From assembly GCA_029259415.1 (NCBI GenBank), contig JAPDIW010000079.1:1-38855 (forward strand): a stretch of 38,855 bases of DNA, written 5' to 3'. Below, in pieces: positions 1 through 7,785 of the stretch; within the stretch, counting starts at the first letter, position 1, and each line of letters begins with the position of its first letter. A model generated the notes under the pieces. That model worked only from the letters and a program-made list of their open reading frames with translations, was not told the origin of the DNA and ran no database searches. This DNA comes from Archaeoglobi archaeon. GTDB taxonomy: Archaea > Halobacteriota > Archaeoglobi > Archaeoglobales > Archaeoglobaceae. The translations under genes were made by a program, and so were the position numbers.

Positions 1-124
1 TTCTGTCATAAGGTTGTGTAGTAAACCAAGTACAGGTATCTGACGTTCATCCAATTCTAATTTGCAGTTCATAAGCATGTTTTGGTATGATTATATAATA
101 AATGCTTTTCGTTCACACCGTCAG

Positions 125-514
125 TTATAAAAAACCGAACTCTGCAAGGTAGTAGTGCAGATTGGCAAGAAACTCGTTTAGAGCGTGATAGGGAACGATG
201 ATGCATCCGGAGTGAAAGCGGAGAGGATCGTCGATGAAGCTCACTATTACCGGAACAGCCGTTTTTCCCGTTATTACTGAAAATCGCTCCACTCTCTTCC
301 TGTGCTTTTCTGCCTCTTTTTTGATCTGCGAGAGTCTGTATCTTGATGCTGAGTAAAGCTTTGCGTCAAAGCATAGCACGATGCCGTATCTCTCAGCGAC
401 CACATCTATCTCCGACTTCCCCTCTTCATCTTTAAACACGCACCTGAACTTAGTAGAGAAGCCGTGAGCCTCACAGATTCTTCTTACCTCTTCCTCAAAT
501 TCCTGCCACTTCAT
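125..514 (-). CDS. PD-(D/E)XK nuclease-like protein, small
   Basis: This is a 129-residue protein. Residues about 33-52 carry a strand-turn-strand pattern with SEIDVVAE followed by CFDAK, which fits the acidic and D/E-x-K parts of the PD-(D/E)XK nuclease fold seen in restriction endonucleases and Holliday-junction resolvases. A helical region rich in Lys, Arg and Glu follows. The start ATG overlaps the stop of the upstream gene as ATGA (511-514), so the two genes are probably translationally coupled. The nuclease call is by motif only, and the substrate and pathway are unknown. The 124 bases beyond its stop, up to the window edge, show no gene. Confidence 0.6.
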   Translation of the reverse strand: MKWQEFEEEVRRICEAHGFSTKFRCVFKDEEGKSEIDVVAERYGIVLCFDAKLYSASRYRLSQIKKEAEKHRKRVERFSVITGKTAVPVIVSFIDDPLRFHSGCIIVPYHALNEFLANLHYYLAEFGFL

Positions 515-789
515 CTAACAGCCTTCTTTCCGGATTCGCTCAACATTTCCTTCTCAACAAACACGATTGCATACTTCATGAGCTCGTCAAGCTCCTCCTC
601 GTCAGCATCGAATATGTCTGCAGGGATGGCAAACTCCGCGAAGCAGTACTCCTTCTCTCCCACGAGAGATTCCGTAACTTCCTTTCTGAAATCCGTTACG
701 TCACTCGACACAACGATGACGACGTCTTCATCCAGGTGTCCTTCCAGAAATTTGAGGAAGCTCTCCTTGCCGAAAACGTAAGCCGGCAT
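511..789 (-). CDS. Hypothetical acidic protein coupled to the nuclease-like gene
   Basis: This is a 92-residue acidic protein with an Asp/Glu cluster near residues 60-70 (DADEEELDEL). I do not recognise the family. No membrane segment or metal-binding motif is visible. It is the first gene of a two-gene unit with the PD-(D/E)XK-like gene, joined by a 4-base overlap, so it could be a partner or antitoxin-like companion, but that is only inference from position. An A/T-rich box at about 811-822 lies 22-33 bases upstream, at the right distance for a leaderless transcript. The same box could serve the divergent flavodoxin-like gene. Confidence 0.55.
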   Translation of the reverse strand: MPAYVFGKESFLKFLEGHLDEDVVIVVSSDVTDFRKEVTESLVGEKEYCFAEFAIPADIFDADEEELDELMKYAIVFVEKEMLSESGKKAVR

Positions 790-835
790 GTATTAAATAG
801 GGTAAAGAGTAAAAATATTTATCTCAACTCATTTC

Positions 836-1282
836 GTGGAAATTTACTACTACACCTTTACCGGAAATAGTAGGAGAATTGCGGAAGTTCTGGCATCTGA
901 ATTTGGTGGAGAGGTGCGAGAGATAAAGAGTTACAAGCTACCCTACATTTTATGGCTCATCCTCTCCTTTATCCCTTATCTTGGCGTGAAAATAGACACT
1001 CAGCCACCTTCCAGTAGAGAAATTGTGCTGTGCTTTCCGAAGTGGACTCTGAACTGCCCTCCGGTAACAGCTTTTCTCAGAAAATATGCAGATGGCAAAA
1101 AGATTAAAATGGTAATTTGCTACGGCGGGTTCGACGAGAAGAGGTATGCCGAGTTTTACCTAAAATTTGCCATAAAATACGGTGCTTTAACTGCCGATAC
1201 TATGCTGGTGAAGAGAAAGAAACTTAAAGAAAATGAAGAGGCCGTGAAGAACAAACTCATCGATTTTGTCAAATCTAACTAA
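836..1282 (+). CDS. Flavodoxin-like protein
   Basis: This is a 148-residue protein starting at GTG. The N-terminus has a beta strand followed by YTFTGNSRRIA, which matches the phosphate-binding loop of flavodoxins (T/S-x-T-G-N-T/S). The second loop, CFPKWTLNCPPVTAFL, and the third, VICYGGF, sit where flavodoxins contact the isoalloxazine ring. It probably carries FMN and moves electrons between redox enzymes, or belongs to the flavodoxin-fold protoporphyrinogen-oxidase-like group. The partner is unknown. The TATA-like AAATATTTA at about 811-820 is roughly 22 bases upstream of the GTG, so a leaderless transcript is likely. The 3' end overlaps the convergent aconitase X gene by 8 bases. Confidence 0.75.
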   Translation: MEIYYYTFTGNSRRIAEVLASEFGGEVREIKSYKLPYILWLILSFIPYLGVKIDTQPPSSREIVLCFPKWTLNCPPVTAFLRKYADGKKIKMVICYGGFDEKRYAEFYLKFAIKYGALTADTMLVKRKKLKENEEAVKNKLIDFVKSN

Positions 1283-2393
1283 CAGCCGTTTCAACACAGC
1301 TCTTCAAATCTCCAAACCGAACGTTTACCTTTCTGTTCTTGGGGAGGTAATGCAAAGCCTTTCCCGAATTCACCATAACACACTCGAATTTTGAAGTTGC
1401 AGGAGAAACGACCATGCAGGTGTCGGAGAAAACCTTAACGCCAAGCTCTTCCAGCTTTTTAACCAAATCCTGATTTTTCCTCACAACCTCTCTTGCTGTA
1501 AATACCCAGAACTCCCTCTTCACTTTTCTTCCTCTTAGCAAGCTTAGAATTGTCTCAAGCTCTTTCGGCGAGGCGTGTGGGCAACCCACCGTCACAAGGT
1601 CTGGCTCACATCCCCCTTCAATTCTGCCTTCAACCTCCATTTTCTCTTCCGGGACATCAAAGTCCTTCCACTCTGGAGTAATGCCCTCTGCGTGGAACAT
1701 TACTGTGTTCCCGGTAGCTGCAAGAGCCGCACCCAGAAGCTTTAACTCCTCCTCTGGCACGCTCCTGTCAAAAATAAAGTAGGGAACCTCATCTCTCAGA
1801 ACCTTCCCAGCTTCATATCCCGCAGCAGCCAGATCACCCCTGACCTTTACAACAATCGTCGGCGCTCTGTTCTCCTTTATGTGCATCCCGTAGTAGGGGA
1901 TTTTCCCGATTATTGCCGCAGCAATTGCTGACGGCCCACTCTCCCTGTTCGTCCTTGCCCCTATAATTGAGTTGGCGTAAACGATGGCAGAACTCTCAGC
2001 CCATGCGAGATGATCTCCGAATTCAGGTTTCAGGAGGTAGTATGGTGTGCACGTCAGAGTCATCTTAACCCCCAGCCTTTCGAAGACTTTCAGAACGCGC
2101 ATCTGCTTCTCGTAGAATTCCTCGTCAATTCCCATCTCTCTCCATCTCTCCAGATCCATTCCCGCAGGATTGAGCGTTGCGGGAACTTTCAGTTCAGCGT
2201 CAAGGTTCTCAAGCCACTCCAAGCCTCCATCACCAATGTTGTCGTAGCTAACTCCTGAAATGTGCGCTGACTTCACCTCAATAAGCCTCTTAGCCTCGTT
2301 AGCCTCACCCTCAGCAACGAGAATTTCCATGCACTTTCTGACCGTCTCGTTCTCGCTTTCCAGCAACCTCTCTTCATCCTTTGTCAGATACAC
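1275..2393 (-). CDS. Aconitase X catalytic (large) subunit; likely phosphomevalonate dehydratase large subunit
   Basis: This 372-residue protein matches the aconitase X large-subunit family (formerly DUF521). Diagnostic stretches are VSYDNIGDGGLEWLE, VPATLNPAGMDLERW, the ESGPSAIAAAIIGKIPYYGMH segment (quoted here as landmarks), and VTVGCPHAS with a cysteine suited to binding an iron-sulfur cluster. In archaea, members of this family with a small DUF126 subunit dehydrate 5-phosphomevalonate in the archaeal mevalonate pathway to isoprenoid lipids. No small subunit is encoded in the window, so it must lie elsewhere if this is that enzyme. The start overlaps the end of the aminopropyltransferase gene by 10 bases, so they are co-transcribed, although no metabolic link is obvious. 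Confidence 0.88.
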   Translation of the reverse strand: MYLTKDEERLLESENETVRKCMEILVAEGEANEAKRLIEVKSAHISGVSYDNIGDGGLEWLENLDAELKVPATLNPAGMDLERWREMGIDEEFYEKQMRVLKVFERLGVKMTLTCTPYYLLKPEFGDHLAWAESSAIVYANSIIGARTNRESGPSAIAAAIIGKIPYYGMHIKENRAPTIVVKVRGDLAAAGYEAGKVLRDEVPYFIFDRSVPEEELKLLGAALAATGNTVMFHAEGITPEWKDFDVPEEKMEVEGRIEGGCEPDLVTVGCPHASPKELETILSLLRGRKVKREFWVFTAREVVRKNQDLVKKLEELGVKVFSDTCMVVSPATSKFECVMVNSGKALHYLPKNRKVNVRFGDLKSCVETAVS

Positions 2394-3193
2394 TCTTTCA
2401 CCTCCTTTTTAAGCCACTCCGGAAGAGCAAAGGCAGCTCTATGCACTTCGGGGTTGTAGTGAGCCGTCTTTCCCTTTATCCCCTCAAATCTTTTGTCCAA
2501 GCTTTCAAAATCGTAATCACCACCGATTATGAAGCTCCAGAGAGCGAGCGGGTAAGAAGGAACGCAGGATATGTAAACCTCCCTCCTTTCGAATGGGGAT
2601 GAGTTGAACAGCAGAGTTCTGAAATACTCCTTCTGGATGAGCGGGGACTGGGATTGAAGGCTGATGACGTCACATTTCTCCCTTGCCAGCTCAAAGAACT
2701 CTCTATCAAACAGAGTGTCGCTCACCCCAACGGGATCGGTGCTGTCCACTATAATTACATCAAACTTCCCGCAATCTTTCAGGAACTCCTTCCCGTCCAT
2801 GATGACTACTTCAGCCCTTTTATCATCAAACGCTCCTCTGTCAATGCCCAGAAACTTTCTGCAAAGCTCAATAACGTTCCTGTCTATATCCACCAAAACC
2901 GCTCTCTTAACATCGTGCTTAAAAACCTCCCTTAATGCCCCACCGTCACCCCCACCAATAATCGCAACATTCTTGGGATTTTTATGAGAAAGCATCGGAA
3001 CGTGAACAAGCATTTCGTGATAAAAGGCCTCATCAAACTCGGTAAGCTGTATTTTCCCATCTATAACGAGCATCTTCCCGAATGATTCGGTCTCGTAAAT
3101 CTCGACTTTCTGGACTCCTTTTGTCTCGTAGAGCTTTCTTTTAATTTTGATTGCCAGACCACATCCATTGTAGTACTCGTAGAACCAATCCAT
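2384..3193 (-). CDS. speE: Polyamine aminopropyltransferase (spermidine synthase family)
   Basis: This is a 269-residue enzyme of the spermidine synthase family, which moves an aminopropyl group from decarboxylated S-adenosylmethionine to an amine such as putrescine or agmatine. The Rossmann glycine motif GGGDGG is at residues 80-85, the acidic residue VDID follows the next strand, and the catalytic region DVIIVDSTDPVG is present. The N-terminal YETKGVQKVEIYETESFGK beta region is typical. The acceptor amine cannot be read from sequence, and hyperthermophilic archaea often use agmatine. A TATA-like TTTATATT about 22-28 bases upstream suggests a short leader. It heads an operon with aconitase X. 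Confidence 0.92.
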   Translation of the reverse strand: MDWFYEYYNGCGLAIKIKRKLYETKGVQKVEIYETESFGKMLVIDGKIQLTEFDEAFYHEMLVHVPMLSHKNPKNVAIIGGGDGGALREVFKHDVKRAVLVDIDRNVIELCRKFLGIDRGAFDDKRAEVVIMDGKEFLKDCGKFDVIIVDSTDPVGVSDTLFDREFFELAREKCDVISLQSQSPLIQKEYFRTLLFNSSPFERREVYISCVPSYPLALWSFIIGGDYDFESLDKRFEGIKGKTAHYNPEVHRAAFALPEWLKKEVKECI

Positions 3194-3319
3194 GAGCTAA
3201 TGAAGGATTGATGGGAATATAAACCTATGTCCCTGACAAAAAATTTCTCGAATTCATCAAAAATGCTATCAGTCGCAAAAATTCATAAACAGATTGTCTT
3301 GGCGAACCAAAGGATAAGC

Positions 3320-4131
3320 ATGGGCAAAATTGACTTAGACTTCTCGAAGATTGCGGCAGAATACGAGGATATTGCGACAGTACAAAAATCAGCGTCTGAA
3401 ATACTGCTAAAACTTCTGAAAATTGGTGGCAACGATGACGTTTTGGACTTGGGATGCGGAACAGGTCACTTAACGAGGAAGATAAGGAGTTTAACGAAGG
3501 GAAAAGTTGTGGGAATAGATCCTTCAGAGGGTGTGATAAAAGAGGCCGTTGAAAAAAGTAGAAGACTCGACATAGTTTACGAAACCAAAAGTGCGGAAGA
3601 TATGGACTATGAGGACTGTTTTGACGTTATCTTCTGCAATTCTGCACTTCAATGGTTCAAAGAACCGGAGAGGGCAATAAAGAATTGCTACAGAGCACGA
3701 GGAGGAATGGGAGGATTGGAATCCAGGCGCCTGCGAAGAAAGTGTACTGTCCAAATTTTATAGAAGCAATCGAAATGGTGAAGAAAGACGAGAGGACTGG
3801 TGAAACGTTTGCCCACTTCAAAGAACCCTGGTTCTTTCTTGAGACTGCAGAAGAATACACCTCACTTTTCGAAAAGTGCGGTTTCAAGGTTGTCTTTTCG
3901 AAAAGTGAGACCTTCACAACATCACACACTCCTGAGGAGGTGTTCAGGATATTCTCCTCTGGTGCCATAGCCGGATACCTGAACCAGGATTACTACGATG
4001 TAGAGCTGACAGAGGACTACATTTCAGCATTCAAAGAAATCGTAAAGAAAGCATTTGAACAGCAATCGGATGAGAGCGGACTAGTAAATTTGAAGTTTAG
4101 CAGAATATTCCTTGTAGCTGTGAAAGATTAA
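3320..4131 (+). pseudogene. Class I SAM-dependent methyltransferase, broken by a one-base deletion
   Basis: Two overlapping frames make one methyltransferase. The first, from ATG 3320, has motif I VLDLGCGTGH, VVGIDPSEG and FDVIFCNSALQWF. The second continues as RRNGRIGIQAPAKK and runs to the stop at 4131. The frames join cleanly near 3698-3699: one extra base there (for example ctg for cg) gives CYRA-L-RRNGRIGIQ, so one base has been lost. The restored protein would be about 270 residues. The ATG at 3320 is chosen because TATA-like TCATAAAC at 3283-3290 lies about 30 bases upstream. A longer frame opening at 3227 has no family-like N-terminus. The substrate is unknown. A sequencing error is possible. 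Confidence 0.85.
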
Positions 4132-4141
4132 CAAAAAGAAA

Positions 4142-4888
4142 TCACTGCAGTCTTTCGACAAAATTTTTCAACGCCCTGTTAAACTCCTCCGACTTTTCGA
4201 GCATCACCATGTGGCCAGCTTCCTGAATCATCACCATCTCCGCAGACGGGATGTGGTTCTTGAAAAACTCGGAGTACTTCACCGGTGTCAAAGCGTCCTT
4301 TTCGCCAACAACAAGCAAAGTCGGAACGTCAATCTTTAACTTTCCGCTCCTGTAGTCTTCAAGCAGGTCAAATTTGTCGCACAGGGAGAGATCGAGACGA
4401 AGAACTCTCGCTCTCTCAGCGAAAATCCTTGAAAATTCATCAGCAAGCGCTTCATTTGAAAAGGCGTATTTAGAAACCATTTTTGCAGCTTCCTCCGGTT
4501 TCTCCTTCAACAATTTAAGTATCTCTGGTAATACTCTGAGCCTAGCTCCCGTTCCAACGAGTACGAGGGCTTTGACAACTTTCGGGTATTCTATGTATAT
4601 CTTCTGCGCTACAGCCCCACCAAGGCTGTGGCCCACGATAACCGCACTGCCCATTAGCTTCTTCACAGCCTTTGCGACGAAGTAGGCGTAATCAGAGATG
4701 TCCCTTATCTCTGCTGCACAACTCTGGCCGTGGTTAGGCAAATCGATTGCATAACCTCCAACATCTTCAAGCTGCTTTTCCCAGAGCGTGGCATCGCATC
4801 CTGAACCGTGGATGTACACTATGTCCTTTTCTTTTCCCTTCAGCAGCGAGATTTTCAGAGCATCGATATCGAGAGTGATTCCTTCCAT
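4142..4888 (-). CDS. Alpha/beta hydrolase
   Basis: This is a 248-residue alpha/beta-hydrolase-fold protein. Visible landmarks are the oxyanion loop HGSG at residues 27-30, YAIDLPNHGQS, the nucleophile elbow GHSLGG with Ser88, a late acidic residue in VVGEKDALTP, and the catalytic His in EAGHMVMLEK. All three members of a Ser-Asp-His triad are therefore present and the protein should be active. The family includes esterases, C-C bond hydrolases and haloperoxidases, and the substrate is not predictable. It is convergent with the broken methyltransferase and stands alone. Confidence 0.85.
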   Translation of the reverse strand: MEGITLDIDALKISLLKGKEKDIVYIHGSGCDATLWEKQLEDVGGYAIDLPNHGQSCAAEIRDISDYAYFVAKAVKKLMGSAVIVGHSLGGAVAQKIYIEYPKVVKALVLVGTGARLRVLPEILKLLKEKPEEAAKMVSKYAFSNEALADEFSRIFAERARVLRLDLSLCDKFDLLEDYRSGKLKIDVPTLLVVGEKDALTPVKYSEFFKNHIPSAEMVMIQEAGHMVMLEKSEEFNRALKNFVERLQ

Positions 4889-4990
4889 GGTAAAGATTAA
4901 TTTTTACAGATTATATTAAGGTTTTGGAGTGCAAAGTAAACTAAAGCCAGCATTTCATACAAGGTTTTCAGACACCTCCAATGAGTCAAA

Positions 4991-4998
4991 TTTTAATA
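4991..4998 (+). promoter_or_regulatory. TATA box of the taw1-tiaS operon
   Basis: TTTTAATA is centred about 26 bases upstream of the taw1 ATG at 5021. That is the archaeal TATA-to-start distance, so the transcript is predicted to start at or next to the ATG (leaderless). Confidence 0.5.
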
Positions 4999-5020
4999 AC
5001 AACTCGTTCTACTGTATACG

Positions 5021-5914
5021 ATGAACGAAAAGCTGCTCAGCGAACTCAAAGGATATCAGATTGTGGGAAGGCATTCAGCAGTAAAGACGTGTCTATGGTT
5101 GAAGAAGTCGCTGAAGGATGAGGGGGTTTGCTACAAGCAGAAGTTCTACGGGATTAGCAGCCACCGCTGTCTTCAGATGAGCCCTGCTTTGATGTGCAAC
5201 CAAAGCTGCATCTACTGCTGGCGTCCGCTTGAGCTACTAAAGGGATTCAAAGGATGGGACGAACCTGTATTCATCGTTGAGGAGAGTATTAAAGCCCAGC
5301 ACCGCTTACTCAGCGGTTTCCACGGAACTGCCGGAGTCAACAGGAAAAAGCTTGAGGAGGCGTACAAGCCAAATCAGGTAGCAATAAGCCTGATAGGTGA
5401 GCCAACCCTTTACCCAATGCTACCAGAACTCATTGAGGAGTACAAGAAGAGAGGGTTTACGACCTTTTTGGTTACCAATGGAACGAATCCTGAAATGCTG
5501 GAAAGGGTGAATCCGACTCAGCTTTACATCAGCTTAACGGCGTTCGACGAGGAGAGCCATCTTGCCCTTAACAGACCCAGAAGGTCGAACTGGGATAAGA
5601 TTTTGAGGAGTTTAGAAGTCTTGCGAGATAGCAGTAGCAGAACCGTAGCGAGGTTGACCTTAATCAAGGGTTACAACATGGACGAGAAGGCGATAAGAGA
5701 ATATTCCAGGCTTATTGAGAAATATGAGCCGGACTTTATTGAGGCGAAGGCATACATGTATCTCGGCTACTCCAGATTAAGGTTGAAGAGGGAGAACATG
5801 CCCGAACATTCGGACATCGTTGAATTTTCAAGAAAGCTTGCTGAGAATACGAGCTATGAAATAAAAATGGAATCGGAGCCGAGCAGAGTCGTGCTGCTGG
5901 AGAGGGTAAAATGA
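5021..5914 (+). CDS. taw1: tRNA 4-demethylwyosine synthase (TYW1/Taw1)
   Basis: This 297-residue radical-SAM enzyme makes the tricyclic core of wyosine at G37 of tRNA-Phe, condensing pyruvate carbons with N1-methylguanosine. The radical-SAM cysteines are C59, C63 and C66 (CNQSCIYC), and the additional cluster cysteines of the family are C24, C37 and C50. GEPTLYP and LVTNGT are the expected SAM-binding segments. The archaeal form lacks the flavodoxin domain of eukaryotic TYW1, as seen here. It begins a three-gene operon (4-base overlap with the translin gene) that ends in another tRNA modifier, tiaS, so the operon theme is tRNA decoding. Confidence 0.93.
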   Translation: MNEKLLSELKGYQIVGRHSAVKTCLWLKKSLKDEGVCYKQKFYGISSHRCLQMSPALMCNQSCIYCWRPLELLKGFKGWDEPVFIVEESIKAQHRLLSGFHGTAGVNRKKLEEAYKPNQVAISLIGEPTLYPMLPELIEEYKKRGFTTFLVTNGTNPEMLERVNPTQLYISLTAFDEESHLALNRPRRSNWDKILRSLEVLRDSSSRTVARLTLIKGYNMDEKAIREYSRLIEKYEPDFIEAKAYMYLGYSRLRLKRENMPEHSDIVEFSRKLAENTSYEIKMESEPSRVVLLERVK

Positions 5915-6501
5915 GGCTTGAGGATTGTATGAAAAGGCTTGAAGAGCTCGAATCAGCGAGGGAAGAGTTGTTCAAGATTTTGAGAGAGATGAGAATCCAT
6001 TCCACAAAGTCAGTGGCTTTGATTCATGCGGGGAAAATTGAAGAAGCAAAGCTTGAACTAAAAAAGGCAATCGAGCTTCTTGAAAAGGTGAACGAATACC
6101 GCATCTATCCGGAAATTTACTTCTACCTCAGCAACGATGCCATGCAGGAGCTCGTGGAGGCAATTGTATTCAAAAACGCGATATCTGGCGAGTTCACCTT
6201 TGATATTAACCTTGATGTAACACCATCCGCATTTTTGAACGGGTTGGCGGATGCAGTGGGAGAGCTGAGGCGGTACGCGCTTACAAAGCTCATTGAGGGT
6301 GATTTCCAAACTGCCCAGAGGATGCTGGAGATAATGGAAAGAATTTACGAGCACCTGATGGAGTTCACAAGCTTTCCCGAAAAACTCGTCCCCGGTTTAA
6401 GAAAGAAGCTTGATGTGGCGAGAATGAGTATAGAAAGAACGAAATCTGATTATATCGCAGCAAGAGTAGCGAGGTTAAATGAGAGTCTGGGTGGGGATTG
6501 A
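5911..6501 (+). CDS. Translin/TRAX family protein
   Basis: This is a 196-residue, almost entirely alpha-helical protein of the translin family. Recognisable features are the N-terminal helix EELESAREELFKILREMRIHSTKS, the repeated acidic helices, and the segment QELVEAIVFKNAISGE, which aligns with the core of translin and TRAX. In eukaryotes translin and TRAX form the C3PO ribonuclease, which trims pre-tRNA fragments and passenger strands, and archaeal homologues form similar barrels. The start lies in an ATGA overlap with taw1. The 3' end overlaps tiaS by 23 bases. The context agrees with a role in RNA processing, which is inference. Confidence 0.85.
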   Translation: MRLEDCMKRLEELESAREELFKILREMRIHSTKSVALIHAGKIEEAKLELKKAIELLEKVNEYRIYPEIYFYLSNDAMQELVEAIVFKNAISGEFTFDINLDVTPSAFLNGLADAVGELRRYALTKLIEGDFQTAQRMLEIMERIYEHLMEFTSFPEKLVPGLRKKLDVARMSIERTKSDYIAARVARLNESLGGD

Positions 6502-7741
6502 CGATACCGACAGCAGCAAAGGAATGTGCACGACGTATCTGGCAGTCCTCGCAATGGAGAGGGTAGAGAGAGAACTTGGAAAGGTAATAGGGTTTCCAAG
6601 GCTTATCAGGTTGAATCCAACAATACCATACAAAACGAGGGGAAATGGTGCTGTGAGTTTTCTTGCTGAGGTTGATGACGTTGGCGAGCTTGTGGATGTT
6701 GTGAATGAGGTTATAGTAGAGCATGCAATGCTTGAAGATGACAACACGAATCCCGGAGCTGTCTTCATTGATGAAGAGCTTGCGGTTAAGCTGAAACGGT
6801 TTGCCGAGAAGGCTATAAAGGATGTCGTGATGCTTGATGAAGCTCTTTTTATTATCGGTAAGCACTTCATCCCCCATCTAAAGCACAAAAAGGGGAGAGG
6901 ACTTATAGGTGCTCTCGCTGCTGTTGGAGCAGAGCTAAACGACTTCACGCTTGAGCTGATCGCCTACAGGTATCCGGAAAGATTCGGGACTGAGAGGGAG
7001 TACGATGAGGAGAGTTTCTTCGACATGGACTTTGAGCTATATCCAGAGACTTTCGACAACGTGGACTGGTGCAACGATGCTGTTGTTTGTATCCCCAACA
7101 CCCCCTGCCCAGTTCTCTACGGTCTCAGGGGGGAGAATGTCGAAGCCTTGCATAAGGCAATGTCGATGGTCAGAACAGAGCCAATAGACAGGAGAATGAT
7201 TTTCGTAACGAACCACGCAACAGATATGCACATTATCGATGCTGATAATCTGGACAAAGTTGAAAACTACCACTCCTACCGCATAAGGGGGAAGGTCGTG
7301 GAGGAGTCGTATGATATTGAGGGCGGTCACGTCTTCTTCGAAATTGAGACCAAGTTGGGCAACATCAAGTGCGCAGCTTTCGAACCGACAAAGCAGTTCC
7401 GCAACATCGTCAGAATGCTGAAACCCGGGGACGTTGTGGAAGTATATGGCTCAATGAAGAAGGACACGATAAACCTGGAGAAGCTTAGAGTTGTAGAGGT
7501 GGCTGAGGTTTACGTTGAGAGGAATCCGATTTGCCCGCGGTGCGGGAAGAGAATGGAGTCTGCTGGAAGGAATCAGGGATTCAGGTGCAGGAAATGCAAG
7601 ACCACTGCAAAGGAAAGAATCAGGGAGAAGGTGGTAAGAAATCTTGAACCCGGATTTTACGAAGTTCCCCCATCTGCGAGGCGACACCTTTCAAAGCCCC
7701 TTATAAGGATGGACGCTGAAAGGAGACACATTTTCAGGTAA
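6479..7741 (+). CDS. tiaS: tRNA(Ile2) 2-agmatinylcytidine synthetase TiaS
   Basis: This 420-residue enzyme attaches agmatine to C34 of the CAU-anticodon tRNA-Ile2, forming agmatidine so that the tRNA reads AUA. The N-terminus MRVWVGIDDTDSSKGMCTTY is the nucleotide-binding start of the family. TRGNGAVSF follows, then a central kinase-like region, an OB-like segment (RIRGKVVEE), and a C-terminal zinc ribbon with CPRC and CRKC. The start ATG lies inside the end of the translin gene with a GAGGT about 5 bases upstream. A candidate substrate tRNA is encoded 1.6 kb downstream at 9346-9420. Confidence 0.93.
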   Translation: MRVWVGIDDTDSSKGMCTTYLAVLAMERVERELGKVIGFPRLIRLNPTIPYKTRGNGAVSFLAEVDDVGELVDVVNEVIVEHAMLEDDNTNPGAVFIDEELAVKLKRFAEKAIKDVVMLDEALFIIGKHFIPHLKHKKGRGLIGALAAVGAELNDFTLELIAYRYPERFGTEREYDEESFFDMDFELYPETFDNVDWCNDAVVCIPNTPCPVLYGLRGENVEALHKAMSMVRTEPIDRRMIFVTNHATDMHIIDADNLDKVENYHSYRIRGKVVEESYDIEGGHVFFEIETKLGNIKCAAFEPTKQFRNIVRMLKPGDVVEVYGSMKKDTINLEKLRVVEVAEVYVERNPICPRCGKRMESAGRNQGFRCRKCKTTAKERIREKVVRNLEPGFYEVPPSARRHLSKPLIRMDAERRHIFR

Positions 7742-7785
7742 CTTTTTAAGATAACTTTTTAATAATCAGGTGTTAAGGAGTGCCG

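Noticed and set aside
4737-4743. Another GTTAGGC core-box copy
   Set aside because: It is inside the alpha/beta hydrolase coding sequence, with no paired box or extended match to the island repeats.
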